A stretch of 64,000 nucleotides of DNA from Sphingomonas citricola (lineage in GTDB: Bacteria > Pseudomonadota > Alphaproteobacteria > Sphingomonadales > Sphingomonadaceae). The notes below the pieces were generated by a model that ran no database searches, was not told the origin of the DNA, and worked only from the letters and a program-made list of their open reading frames with translations. The translations under genes were made by a program, and so were the position numbers. How positions within the stretch are numbered: position 1 is the first letter of the stretch; the number at the start of each line of letters is the position of its first letter. Shown in pieces: positions 7,899 through 15,544 of the stretch. The stretch covers positions 124,001 to 188,000 of the forward strand of contig NZ_JAHXZM010000004.1 of NCBI RefSeq assembly GCF_019429535.1, read 5' to 3'.

Positions 7899-8561
7899 AT
7901 GACTCCCGGCATCTTTCTCGATCCCGTCGCAATCGCCATCGTCTTCGGTGGCACGCTGCTGGCGACCGCATTGCGCACGCCCGCGCCCGAGCTCGTTCGC
8001 GCGGTGGCGGCGCTCCGCGTGCTCGCGCGGCGACGGTTTTCGGCGACACCGCTGCTCGAGCAGATCGTCGCGCAGGATCGGATCGCGCGGCGGCACGGCG
8101 CGATGGCGCTCGATCGCAGCGTGATCGCTGACCCGGACGTCGCCGCGGGGATCGCCGGAGTGGTCGACGGTGCCACGCCCGAGGCGATCGCCGCCGACCT
8201 GGAGGCGCGCCGCCGCGCGCGGATCGAGCGTCACCTGGGTGCCGCCGATTGCTGGGCAGCCGCAGCCGAGGCGGCCCCCGCGATGGGGATGGTCGGGACG
8301 CTGGTCGGGCTGGTGGTGATGTTCACGCGCATGAGCGATCCGACCGCGATCGGCGGCGCGATGGCGGTGGCGCTGCTCGCGACGCTCTACGGTGCGCTGG
8401 TCGCCAACCTGATCGCGATGCCGATCGCGGCGCGGTTGCGCGCGGCGGCGCGGGTCGAGGCGACCGAACGCCAGCGGCTGGTCGCGCCGCTGATCGCGCT
8501 CGCCGTACGCGAGGCGCCGCGCATGACGGGTGTTTCCACCCTGCGGGCGACTGCGGCGTGA
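7899..8561 (+). CDS. motA: Flagellar motor stator protein MotA-like (MotA/TolQ/ExbB family)
   Basis: This is an inner-membrane stator subunit that couples ion flow to rotation together with MotB. From the ATG at 7899 the product is 220 residues, shorter than E. coli MotA (295). It has an N-terminal membrane segment (PVAIAIVFGGTLLATAL), a charged cytoplasmic stretch, and the paired membrane helices typical of the family (MGMVGTLVGLVVMFTRM, then GALVANLIAMPIAARL). The start was chosen because it follows the sigma-54 promoter; the longer frame would span that promoter. It overlaps motB by 4 bp. Confidence 0.82.
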   Translation: MTPGIFLDPVAIAIVFGGTLLATALRTPAPELVRAVAALRVLARRRFSATPLLEQIVAQDRIARRHGAMALDRSVIADPDVAAGIAGVVDGATPEAIAADLEARRRARIERHLGAADCWAAAAEAAPAMGMVGTLVGLVVMFTRMSDPTAIGGAMAVALLATLYGALVANLIAMPIAARLRAAARVEATERQRLVAPLIALAVREAPRMTGVSTLRATAA

Positions 8562-9109
8562 CGACGGGCGCGATCGCCACCGCGCCAGGTCACGGCGACG
8601 TGGACTTTCCCGCGCCGGCGCCGGCGCGTCCCTTGTGGCTGATGACGCTCGCCGATCTCGCGCTGCTGCTGGTCGGTTTCTTCGTCCTGCTCGAGGCCAA
8701 CTACCAGCTCGACCCGCGCGCGATCACGCGCGCCGTCGCGGTGGGGCTGGGCGCCGAGCCGCCGCCGCTCGCGGTCGCGGCGCAGATCGTGCCCGGCTTC
8801 GCGCCGCATTCGGCCCGCCTGCCGACGCGCGTCGACGCGATCGCCGCCTGGGCGCGCGACGAACTGCGCGACCCACGGGTCGGGCTTCGCATCACCGGCG
8901 CGACCGACGGCAGCCCGACCGACGTCGATGCCGCGACCGGCAGCGCCGCATTGCTCGCCACCGACCGCGCGCGTGCGGTCGCCGCCGCGCTCGCCGAGGC
9001 GGGCGTGCCGATTGAGCGTACGCAGATCTCCAATGCCGGCGGGGACGCCCACCCGGCGCGCCACGTCCTCATCACGCTCGCCTTCGTCGGCGAGAAAGGA
9101 ACACGATGA
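8558..9109 (+). CDS. motB: Flagellar motor stator protein MotB-like with short OmpA-type domain
   Basis: This is the MotB partner of the stator, anchored in the inner membrane and binding peptidoglycan. The GTG at 8558 overlaps the motA stop (GTGA) and gives about 183 residues, short for MotB (about 300). A single N-terminal helix reads LWLMTLADLALLLVGFFVLL; its Asp (TLAD) aligns with the essential proton-carrying Asp of MotB. The C-terminal half resembles the OmpA/MotB peptidoglycan-binding fold (ITGATDGSP, then RARAVAAALAEAGVPIERTQ). The plug/linker region looks compressed. It overlaps flgA by 4 bp. Confidence 0.75.
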   Translation: MTTGAIATAPGHGDVDFPAPAPARPLWLMTLADLALLLVGFFVLLEANYQLDPRAITRAVAVGLGAEPPPLAVAAQIVPGFAPHSARLPTRVDAIAAWARDELRDPRVGLRITGATDGSPTDVDAATGSAALLATDRARAVAAALAEAGVPIERTQISNAGGDAHPARHVLITLAFVGEKGTR

Positions 9110-9615
9110 TCATCCTCTCGCTCCTTGCCGCCGCGGCTTTCCAGGATGTCGCCTCGCTCGACCGCGCGGTCGCCGCGTTCACCGCGCGACCGATCGGCAG
9201 CGAGGGCGGCGCGCGCGCGGCCGTCGACCCGCGGCTGCGGCTGGCGCAATGCCCGACGGTCGCCCTGTCGTGGCGCAGCGACGCGCACGACGCGGTGGTG
9301 GTGTCGTGCGCCGGGCCCGACTGGCGCATCTTCGTCCCCGTGCTCGCCCCGCCCCGCGCCGCGGCGGCCACGCCCGCGGTCGTGAGCGCGGGCGGGGCGA
9401 TGACCCCCAAGGCGCTGCCGCCGGTGATCCGGCGCGGCGATCCCGTCACGATCGAGGCGGGGTCCGACGGCTTCTCGATCACGCGCGAAGGGGTCGCGAT
9501 CGGCGATGCCGCACCCGGCGCCCGATTGATGGTACGCGTCGACGGCACGCCGCGCCCCGTGCAGGCGGTGGCGGTCGATACGGGTCGCGCGACGCTGCCC
9601 GGCTGGAGCGAATGA
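9106..9615 (+). CDS. flgA: Flagellar P-ring assembly chaperone FlgA
   Basis: FlgA is a periplasmic chaperone needed to form the FlgI P-ring. The 169-residue product begins with a short hydrophobic segment (MIILSLLAAAAFQDV) acting as signal sequence. It contains the SAF/FlgA C-terminal domain: PPVIRRGDPVTIEAGSDGFS followed by ITREGVAIGDAAPGARLMVR. The start overlaps the motB stop (ATGA). A cysteine pair (LAQCP, VVSCAGPDW) fits the disulfide seen in other FlgA proteins. Confidence 0.85.
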   Translation: MIILSLLAAAAFQDVASLDRAVAAFTARPIGSEGGARAAVDPRLRLAQCPTVALSWRSDAHDAVVVSCAGPDWRIFVPVLAPPRAAAATPAVVSAGGAMTPKALPPVIRRGDPVTIEAGSDGFSITREGVAIGDAAPGARLMVRVDGTPRPVQAVAVDTGRATLPGWSE

Positions 9616-9624
9616 AAAAAGTCC

Positions 9625-9650
9625 TAAAGCCGGCCGCCGGTTGGTCGTTT
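9625..9650 (+). promoter_or_regulatory. Sigma-28 promoter of flgM
   Basis: TAAA (9625-9628), a 15-bp spacer and GTCGTTT (9644-9650) form the same box pair as upstream of the three flagellin genes. The spacing equals that of the classic sigma-28 consensus TAAA-N15-GCCGATAA. It lies just after flgA and 35 nt before the flgM ATG, so FliA would boost transcription of its own inhibitor. Confidence 0.65.
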
Positions 9651-9684
9651 CTTCCGATGTCAGCGACGACCAACAGGTGCGGAC

Positions 9685-9987
9685 ATGGTGGATTCAGTCA
9701 ATCCGACGACGATCAAGGCAAACGATCCACGCATCGGCGGGGTGACGCGGGTCGCGGCAGCGCGCCCGGTCGCGACGCAGAATGCGCCGTCGTCGCCGAC
9801 CGTGTCGGCACCCGCCGCCGCCCCGACGCTTGCCCGGACGATGGCGGCATCCGCCCCGGTCGACACGAGCCGCGTCGCACTGATCCGGGATGCGGTCGAA
9901 CAGGGCCGCTATCCGCTGTCCCCCGCGAGCGTCGCCGACGCGCTGATCGCCGCCCGTTACGAGTGGATGTCGCATGACGCGTCGTGA
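9685..9987 (+). CDS. flgM: Anti-sigma-28 factor FlgM
   Basis: FlgM binds FliA (sigma-28) and blocks late flagellar transcription until it is exported through the completed hook-basal body. The 100-residue product has the usual disordered, Ala/Pro-rich N-terminus. Its C-terminal sigma-binding helices read VDTSRVALIRDAVEQGRYPL followed by SPASVADALIAARYEW. It has its own sigma-28 promoter and overlaps the flgN-like gene by 14 bp. Its target FliA is encoded at 13326-14102. Confidence 0.85.
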   Translation: MVDSVNPTTIKANDPRIGGVTRVAAARPVATQNAPSSPTVSAPAAAPTLARTMAASAPVDTSRVALIRDAVEQGRYPLSPASVADALIAARYEWMSHDAS

Positions 9988-10285
9988 TGCCCTGGTCCGC
10001 GTGATCGACGCGCTGCACGCCGAGATTTCCGCGCTGAAGGCGAACGACGTCTCCGGGCTGGAACGTGCCACCAGTGGAAAGCTGAAGGCGATCGAGACGC
10101 TGCAGCAGCTCGGCGACGGGCCCGCCACGCCCGAGCTTCGCGGATTGGCGGAGGAAGCCGATCGGCTGAACGACACCTGCCGGATCTACGTCAACCTGAT
10201 GGCGGCAAATGTTCGCCGCCGCCTGCAAGTCCTGTCCGCCGATTCTGCCGGCGCCTACGGTCGCGGCAAGCTCGCCTACGCCTGA
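9974..10285 (+). CDS. flgN: FlgN-like flagellar export chaperone
   Basis: FlgN is a cytoplasmic chaperone for the hook-associated proteins FlgK and FlgL. The 103-residue protein is almost entirely alpha-helical (VIDALHAEISALKANDVSGL, then LAEEADRLNDTCRIYVNLMA). It follows flgM with overlapping reading frames, the order found in many flagellar systems. Sequence similarity in this family is weak, so the call rests on size, helicity and context. Confidence 0.7.
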   Translation: MTRRDALVRVIDALHAEISALKANDVSGLERATSGKLKAIETLQQLGDGPATPELRGLAEEADRLNDTCRIYVNLMAANVRRRLQVLSADSAGAYGRGKLAYA

Positions 10286-10316
10286 CACCGGTTGCCGGGC
10301 GCGCCCAAGGCGCGCT

Positions 10317-10331
10317 TGGCACGCCCCTTGC
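10317..10331 (+). promoter_or_regulatory. Sigma-54 promoter upstream of the lytic transglycosylase-flhA-fliA genes
   Basis: TGGCACGCCCCTTGC matches TGGCAC-N5-TTGC exactly. The predicted +1 near 10343 lies 28 nt before the ATG at 10371. A TTGCCGGG element at 10292-10299 lies about 18 bp upstream. The promoter would carry flhA and fliA, linking the sigma-54 step to production of sigma-28. Confidence 0.82.
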
Positions 10332-10370
10332 TGATCGAGCGGCTCAGAACAGGGCCTCATCAAGATCAGC

Positions 10371-11237
10371 ATGACCGTTTCCGCGATCACCTCTGCGAGC
10401 CAGCGCGTCACCTCCGCGATCCAGCGCGCGTCGGCGCGCACCGGCATCGATTTCCAGTATCTGATGGGTCAGGCGAAGCTGGAGAGCGGCTTCAACGTCA
10501 ACGCCCGCGCCGGTACCTCCTCGGCAAGCGGATTGTACCAGTTCATCGAGCAGAGCTGGCTCGGCGTGATGAAGCAGCACGGCGGCGAGCACGGGCTGAG
10601 CTGGGCGGCGGACAGCATCCAGAAGGTCGGCGGGCGCTATGTCGTGACCGGGGGCAACCGCGACGCGGTGCTGGGCTTGCGCAACGATCCCGAGGTCGCG
10701 AGCCTGATGGCGGCCGAGCATGCGAGCGACAACAAGGCCGCGATCGAAGGAGCGACCGGGCGTCCCGCCACCGGCACCGACCTCTACATGGCGCATTTCC
10801 TGGGGCTGGGCGGCGCGAAGCAATTCCTGTCGGCGATGGCGTCCAACCCGGCGCGTGACGCGGCGAGCCTGTTCCCGGCGGCCGCGCATGCCAACCGCAG
10901 CGTCTTTTACACGAGCGACGGCAGCGCGCGCTCATTGTCCGACGTGTATCAGCGTTTCGCGAGCAAGCTGGGCGACGGCGCGGACGCGTCGGGCAGCGGC
11001 GTCGCCGCCACCGGCAACCTGTCGACGATGCAGTTCGCCGCGCAGGCGCTGGGAATGGGTGACGACGCGACTGTCGTGACCGGCGCGGGCGAGAGCGCGA
11101 GCGACGCGCTGTCATGGGCACGCTCGACGCTTGGCCAGATCAAGGGGCAGGCGGCGGGCCAGGCGTCGTTGCTACGCCCAAGCCCCGACAATGCGCGGCT
11201 CGCCTATCTGATGCTCGCGTCGATGGGGGGACGCTGA
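10371..11237 (+). CDS. Flagellar lytic transglycosylase (SLT domain, SltF-like)
   Basis: This is a predicted soluble lytic transglycosylase that opens peptidoglycan for the rod. The 288-residue product has an N-terminal SLT domain: GQAKLESGFNVNARAGTSSA holds the catalytic Glu (about residue 38), followed by SGLYQFIEQSW and further down ATGTDLYMAHFLGLGGAKQF. No Sec signal peptide is visible, so export may go through the flagellar system, or activity may depend on a partner. It plausibly supplies the enzymatic function missing from the short FlgJ at 1049-1390. It is driven by the sigma-54 site at 10317 and is followed by flhA after 1 bp. Confidence 0.8.
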   Translation: MTVSAITSASQRVTSAIQRASARTGIDFQYLMGQAKLESGFNVNARAGTSSASGLYQFIEQSWLGVMKQHGGEHGLSWAADSIQKVGGRYVVTGGNRDAVLGLRNDPEVASLMAAEHASDNKAAIEGATGRPATGTDLYMAHFLGLGGAKQFLSAMASNPARDAASLFPAAAHANRSVFYTSDGSARSLSDVYQRFASKLGDGADASGSGVAATGNLSTMQFAAQALGMGDDATVVTGAGESASDALSWARSTLGQIKGQAAGQASLLRPSPDNARLAYLMLASMGGR

Positions 11238-11238
11238 G

Positions 11239-13329
11239 ATGAAGCTGCTCGCCAACGCCCGTCAGGCCGCACTTCCTGCGGCGATCCTGCTGCTCGTCGT
11301 GCTGATGGTCGTGCCGATCCCGGCCGCGATGCTCGACGTGTTCTTCATCATGAACATCACGATCAGCCTGGCCGTATTGATGGTCGCGCTGAACGCGGAA
11401 AAACCGCTCGATTTCTCCGCCTTTCCGACCGTGCTGCTGTTCGCGACGCTGTTCCGGCTCGGGCTCAACGTCGCGTCCACCCGCGTCGTCCTGGTCCACG
11501 GCCACGAGGGCGAAGCGGCGGCGGGGCACGTGATCGAGGCGTTCGGGACGTTCGTGATCGGCGGCGACTATGTCGTCGGGCTGTTCGTGTTCGCGATCAT
11601 CGTCATCATCAACCTGATCGTCGTGACCAAGGGTGCGGGCCGCGTGTCGGAGGTATCGGCGCGCTTCACGCTCGACGCATTGCCCGGCAAGCAGATGGCG
11701 ATCGACGCCGACCTGAACGCGGGGCTCATCACCCCCGACGAGGCGAAGAAACGCCGCGTCGACGTCGCGACCGAGGCCGAATTCTACGGCTCGATGGATG
11801 GTTCGTCGAAGTTCGTGAAGGGCGACGCAATCGCGGGGCTGCTGATCCTCGCCGCCAACATCGTCGGCGGACTGATCCTGGGGCCGGTCAGCCACGGGCT
11901 CGGCATCGCCAAAGCGGCGCAGACCTATACGATGCTGGCGATCGGCGACGCGCTGGTCGCGCAGGTACCCGCACTGCTCTTGTCGATCGCCGCCGCGTCG
12001 ATCGTCACCCGGGTAAAGTCGGACAAGGATCTAGCGGGGCAAATCGGCAGCCAGTTCGGCTCGGCGCGCACCTGGACGCCGGTCGCCGCGATCCTGACGC
12101 TCTTGGGCGTGCTGCCGGGCATGCCGCACCTCGTCATCCTGCCGATCGCGGGGATCGCCGGGTTCGCCGCGTGGAAGCTTAACCAGATCGCCAAGCGCCC
12201 CGCCCCCGCCGAGCCCGTGCCCGTCGCCGAGGCGCCCGACCTGTCGAAGATCGGCTGGGACGAGGTGACCGAGGGGATGATGGTCAACCTCGACATCGGC
12301 TACGGCCTCGTGCCGCTGGTCGACGAGCGCCGCGGCGCGCCGCTGATGGCGCGGATCACGGGCGTGCGCCGGCAATTGTCGAAGGAACTCGGCTTCGTCG
12401 TGCCGCAGGTCCGCGTCCGCGACGACATCAATCTCGCGCCCTATACCTATCGCCTGATGCTGGGCGGCGTGTGCGTCGGCGAGGATCAGGTCTCTCCCGA
12501 CGAGATGCTGGCGCTCGATACCGGACAGGGGTTCGGCGAACTGCTCGGCAAGAAGGCGAAGGACCCGACCTTCGGGCTCGATGCGACCTGGATCGCGCCG
12601 GGCGACGCCGATGCCGCGACCGGTCAGGGGTATCTCGTGGTCGACGCGGGCACCGTGATCGCGACGCACCTCAACCACGCGCTCGGCGCCAATTCGGCTG
12701 ACCTGCTCGGTGCCGACGAGGTGCAGGCGCTGCTCGACGGGTTGAAGGAACGCTCGCCGCAGCTCGTCGCGTCGCTGTGCCCGCAGCCGCTGCCGCTCAC
12801 CACGCTGACCGCGGTGCTGCGCGCGCTGCTCGCCGAGGGCATCCCGTTGAAGGAATTCCGCCGCATCGCCGCCGCGATCTCGGCCTGCGCGCAGCACAGC
12901 GCGAACGCCGACGAAATCGTCGAGCTGGCACGCCCGCTGCTCGGCGGCCTCATCATCCAGAAGCTGGCGGGGGTGCGCGAGCCGCTGCGCGTCATGACGC
13001 TCGAGGGCGGGCTTGAGCAGTTGCTGGGGCAAGCGATGCGCGCCGACCCGTCGCGCCGCCACGTCATCGAACCCGATCTGGGCCGCCGCATCGTCGACGC
13101 GCTGCAGGCCGCAGCCCAGCCGATGATCGCCGAGGCCAAGCCTTTCGCACTCGTCGTCCAGCCCGCGATCCGCGTCGCGGTCCGCAAACTCGTCCGAACC
13201 GTTCTGCCGGATACCCCTGTCATGAGCTTCTTCGAAGTACCCGAGGACAAGGCCGTCGAGGTCGTCGCCGTGATCGGCGGCGCCGCGCAGCCGGCGACGA
13301 TCGGCCAGCAGCAGGCGCTGGCGGCATGA
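11239..13329 (+). CDS. flhA: Flagellar export gate protein FlhA
   Basis: FlhA is the large inner-membrane ring of the flagellar type III export gate. It receives substrates from the FliI/FliH/FliJ complex. The 696-residue length is standard. The N-terminal half has about eight membrane helices and the conserved FHIPEP-type region (LDALPGKQMAIDADLNAGLI, followed by TPDEAKKRR). The C-terminal cytoplasmic half starts near residue 330 (DLSKIGWDEVTEGMMVNLDI) and ends in the usual linker. It overlaps fliA by 4 bp. Confidence 0.96.
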   Translation: MKLLANARQAALPAAILLLVVLMVVPIPAAMLDVFFIMNITISLAVLMVALNAEKPLDFSAFPTVLLFATLFRLGLNVASTRVVLVHGHEGEAAAGHVIEAFGTFVIGGDYVVGLFVFAIIVIINLIVVTKGAGRVSEVSARFTLDALPGKQMAIDADLNAGLITPDEAKKRRVDVATEAEFYGSMDGSSKFVKGDAIAGLLILAANIVGGLILGPVSHGLGIAKAAQTYTMLAIGDALVAQVPALLLSIAAASIVTRVKSDKDLAGQIGSQFGSARTWTPVAAILTLLGVLPGMPHLVILPIAGIAGFAAWKLNQIAKRPAPAEPVPVAEAPDLSKIGWDEVTEGMMVNLDIGYGLVPLVDERRGAPLMARITGVRRQLSKELGFVVPQVRVRDDINLAPYTYRLMLGGVCVGEDQVSPDEMLALDTGQGFGELLGKKAKDPTFGLDATWIAPGDADAATGQGYLVVDAGTVIATHLNHALGANSADLLGADEVQALLDGLKERSPQLVASLCPQPLPLTTLTAVLRALLAEGIPLKEFRRIAAAISACAQHSANADEIVELARPLLGGLIIQKLAGVREPLRVMTLEGGLEQLLGQAMRADPSRRHVIEPDLGRRIVDALQAAAQPMIAEAKPFALVVQPAIRVAVRKLVRTVLPDTPVMSFFEVPEDKAVEVVAVIGGAAQPATIGQQQALAA

Positions 13330-14102
13330 CCGCCGAGCCGATGCGGGACGCGTTCAGCAACGCGCAGCCGGTGACGGGCCCGGCCCTCACCACCACCCCC
13401 CTCACCTATAGTCCGCGCGTACGCGCGCGCGACGATGCCGCGCTGGTGCAGGCGCATTTGCCGCTCGTCCGCCGGATCGCGTGGCATGTCCACGGCTCGG
13501 TCTCGACCGCGGTCGAGGTCGAGGATCTGATCCAGGTCGGCCTCGTCGCGCTGGTCGAGGCCGCCGCGGCGTTCGAGGATCGCGGCCAGGTGACGTTCAA
13601 GCAATATCTGACCACGCGGCTGCGCGGCAGCATGATCGACGAGTTGCGCCGCCACGCCGCGATGACGCGCGGCGCGATCCGCCGCCGGCGCGAATATGCG
13701 CGCGCGACCAGTGCGCTCGCCGGCGAACTGGGCCGCGCGGCGACCGAGCGCGAGCTCGCGGCGCGGATCGGCGTCTCGGTCGAGAAATTGCGCAGCGATT
13801 ACGCCAGCGCCGACGCGGTCAAATACGAATCGATCGACGAGGTCTATGCCGACGATCAGCCGTGGTTCGCGAGCGACGAGCCCGATGCGTTCACGCAACT
13901 GGCGGACGCCGAGCAGCGCGACTGCCTCGTCGCCGCGATCGCCGCGCTGCCCGAGCGCGACCAGCTGGTGATCCAGCTCTACCACGTCGAGGAACTGAAC
14001 CTCGACGAGATCGGCCAGGTGCTGGGCGTCGGCGCGGCGCGCGTCTGCCAGATCAAGGCGGCGGCGCACGCCAAGCTGAAAAAGGCGATGCTGCGCCGCT
14101 GA
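13326..14102 (+). CDS. fliA: RNA polymerase sigma-28 factor FliA
   Basis: FliA directs RNA polymerase to late flagellar genes. The 258-residue protein has sigma region 2 (VEVEDLIQVGLVALVEAAAA, with the -10-binding part QYLTTRLRGSMIDELRRHA). Region 3 includes ATERELAARIGVSVEKLRSD, and region 4 is a helix-turn-helix (LNLDEIGQVLGVGAARVCQI). No sigma-70 region 1.1 is present. It overlaps flhA (ATGA) and ends at a hairpin terminator. Likely targets are the TAAA-N15-GTCGTTT promoters at flgM, the three flagellin genes and fliD. Confidence 0.93.
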   Translation: MTAEPMRDAFSNAQPVTGPALTTTPLTYSPRVRARDDAALVQAHLPLVRRIAWHVHGSVSTAVEVEDLIQVGLVALVEAAAAFEDRGQVTFKQYLTTRLRGSMIDELRRHAAMTRGAIRRRREYARATSALAGELGRAATERELAARIGVSVEKLRSDYASADAVKYESIDEVYADDQPWFASDEPDAFTQLADAEQRDCLVAAIAALPERDQLVIQLYHVEELNLDEIGQVLGVGAARVCQIKAAAHAKLKKAMLRR

Positions 14103-14123
14103 GCGCGCGCCCTTCCCTCCACA

Positions 14124-14165
14124 CCCCGCCCCGCCCGCGCGACGAGCGCCGGCGGGGTTTCTTTT
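14124..14165 (+). terminator. Rho-independent terminator after fliA
   Basis: CCCCGCC (14124-14130) pairs with GGCGGGG (14151-14157) and is followed at once by TTTCTTTT (14158-14165). It lies 22 bp downstream of the fliA stop and before the small gene at 14205. Confidence 0.7.
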
Positions 14166-14204
14166 GCGCCGGCGGTGCGTTGGTCACGGCGAAGGAGATG
14201 ATGC

Positions 14205-14381
14205 ATGACCGACCAGCGTAGCCCCGAGCCCGAACTGCCGATCGGCGACGTGGACGCGAGCGGCGTCCCGCTCGGCCACGAGGCGGAGCGTCGCCCGGCG
14301 GAAAGCGACGACGATACCGCGGCACACGACGACGGCACCGACATGGATACCGACGACCTGACCGTGCAGGGCGGAGAGTAA
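14205..14381 (+). CDS. Small acidic hypothetical protein (58 aa)
   Basis: An ATG at 14205 with a GAAGGAG ribosome site 7-8 nt upstream opens a 58-residue frame ending at 14381. The product starts MTDQRSPEPELPIGDVDASG and ends MDTDDLTVQGGE. It is strongly acidic and probably disordered, with no membrane segment and no cysteine. I do not recognise a family. It is separated from fliA by the terminator at 14124-14165, so it is probably not part of the flagellar operon. The support is the ribosome site and the clean coding composition. Confidence 0.55.
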   Translation: MTDQRSPEPELPIGDVDASGVPLGHEAERRPAESDDDTAAHDDGTDMDTDDLTVQGGE

Positions 14382-14416
14382 TCGCGCCACCGGTCCGCGT
14401 CGTGGACGACACGTCG

Positions 14417-14528
14417 TGGAAGGTCACTAAGGTCACACCCCTACGCGTACGCGCGGGCGCGCGGGTGAAGATAGCGATGTTAAAGAGCGGACCGCCGCCG
14501 CTCTGCCGCGGGTGCTGCGTGTAGGACA
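14417..14528. repeat. Dispersed structured repeat, family 1, copy A
   Basis: The first 30 bp (14417-14446) are identical to 59930-59959 and contain the direct repeat GGTCAC-TAA-GGTCAC. The left end CCTACGC and the right end GCGTGTAGGAC (14517-14527) form imperfect inverted ends. An internal hairpin AGAGCGG...CCGCTCT occupies the same relative place as the ATGGTC...GACCAT hairpin of copy B. Both copies are about 112 bp. It lies between the small acidic gene and the first flagellin terminator; its function is unknown. Confidence 0.7.
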
Positions 14529-14542
14529 GCCCGGACGAGCGA

Positions 14543-14574
14543 AAGCCCCGGCGGTCGCGTGACCGCCGGGGCTT
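14543..14574 (-). terminator. Terminator of the first flagellin gene
   Basis: A perfect 14-bp stem (AAGCCCCGGCGGTC pairing with GACCGCCGGGGCTT) with a GCGT loop lies 26 bp downstream of the flagellin stop at 14601. On the minus strand the 3' arm ends in TTTC. Confidence 0.75.
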
Positions 14575-14600
14575 CGTTTCACCCAAAGGCTGGTTCGGGC

Positions 14601-15479
14601 TTAGCCGAGCAGCTTGAGCACGCCCTGGCTCGACTGGTTCGCCTGGCTGAGCATCGCGGTCGACGCCTGCGACAGGATCTGCGCCTTGGCGAGCGCGGTC
14701 GTCTCGGTCGAGAAGTCGGCGTCCTCGATGCGGCTACGCGCATCCGACAGGTTGGTCGCATTCGAGGTCATGTTGTTGACCGCCGATTCGAGACGGTTCT
14801 GCACCGCGCCGAGACCCGCGCGCGTCGTCGAAATCTGCTTCAACGCTTTATCGAAATCGTCGAGCGACGGCACGACTGGCGTAGCTGCGGCGGAGTCGCC
14901 GGTCATACCGGCGGCCGTCGTGTCCATGTCGACCACCTTCGACAGCGCATTGTTGGTGGTGTCATTCTTCGTCAGATAGTCGAGCGAGATCGACAGCGTG
15001 TCGGTGCTGTTCGCGCCGGTCTGGATCGTCACGGAGCGTGCCGCCGGCGTGGTCGCGCCGTCGCCCGCGAACAGCGTCTTGCCGTTGAACGTCGTATTCT
15101 TAACGACAGACCGGATCTGATCGGCGAGCGCATCCTGCTCCTTGTAGATGTTCTGCTTGTCGCTGTCCGAATAGGTGCCGTTCGACGATTGCACGGTCAG
15201 CTCCCGCATCCGTTGAAGCATGTTAGTGACTTCGTCGAGCGCACCCTCGGCAGTCTGCGCCAGGCTGATGCCGTCGTTCGCGTTGCGAATGCCCTGGTTC
15301 ATGCCCTTGATCTGAGCGGTCATCGAACTGGCGATCGCGAGACCGGCGGCATCGTCCTTGGCCGAGTTGATCCGCTTGCCGCTCGACAGGCGCTCCATCG
15401 AGGTGGCGAGCGACTTGCCCGCGGCAGTCGAGGCATTGGCGGCGCGGAGCGAGGAAATGTTGCTGTTGATCACGGTCAT
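14601..15479 (-). CDS. fliC: Flagellin, copy 1 of 3
   Basis: Flagellin is the filament subunit. The 292-residue product starts MTVINSNISSLRAANASTAA. It carries the N-terminal D0/D1 flagellin motif [20 protein letters not shown] and then [20 protein letters not shown]. The C-terminal D1/D0 region contains [20 protein letters not shown] and ends QANQSSQGVLKLLG. The central variable region is short, as in many alphaproteobacterial flagellins. The start at 15479 was chosen because both other copies begin MTVI at the same place. A sigma-28 promoter lies about 66 nt upstream. It is the most divergent of the three in the centre. Confidence 0.94.
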   Translation of the reverse strand: MTVINSNISSLRAANASTAAGKSLATSMERLSSGKRINSAKDDAAGLAIASSMTAQIKGMNQGIRNANDGISLAQTAEGALDEVTNMLQRMRELTVQSSNGTYSDSDKQNIYKEQDALADQIRSVVKNTTFNGKTLFAGDGATTPAARSVTIQTGANSTDTLSISLDYLTKNDTTNNALSKVVDMDTTAAGMTGDSAAATPVVPSLDDFDKALKQISTTRAGLGAVQNRLESAVNNMTSNATNLSDARSRIEDADFSTETTALAKAQILSQASTAMLSQANQSSQGVLKLLG

Positions 15480-15544
15480 GGCAGGGTCTCCATCCATCGG
15501 CACCGCTGCTGCCCCCACGGCGACCACGATGCGTTCGCCCCATG

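Noticed and set aside
12926..12940. TGGCACGCCCGCTGC, a near sigma-54 site
   Set aside because: It lies in the middle of flhA codons, has CTGC instead of TTGC and no gene starts downstream.
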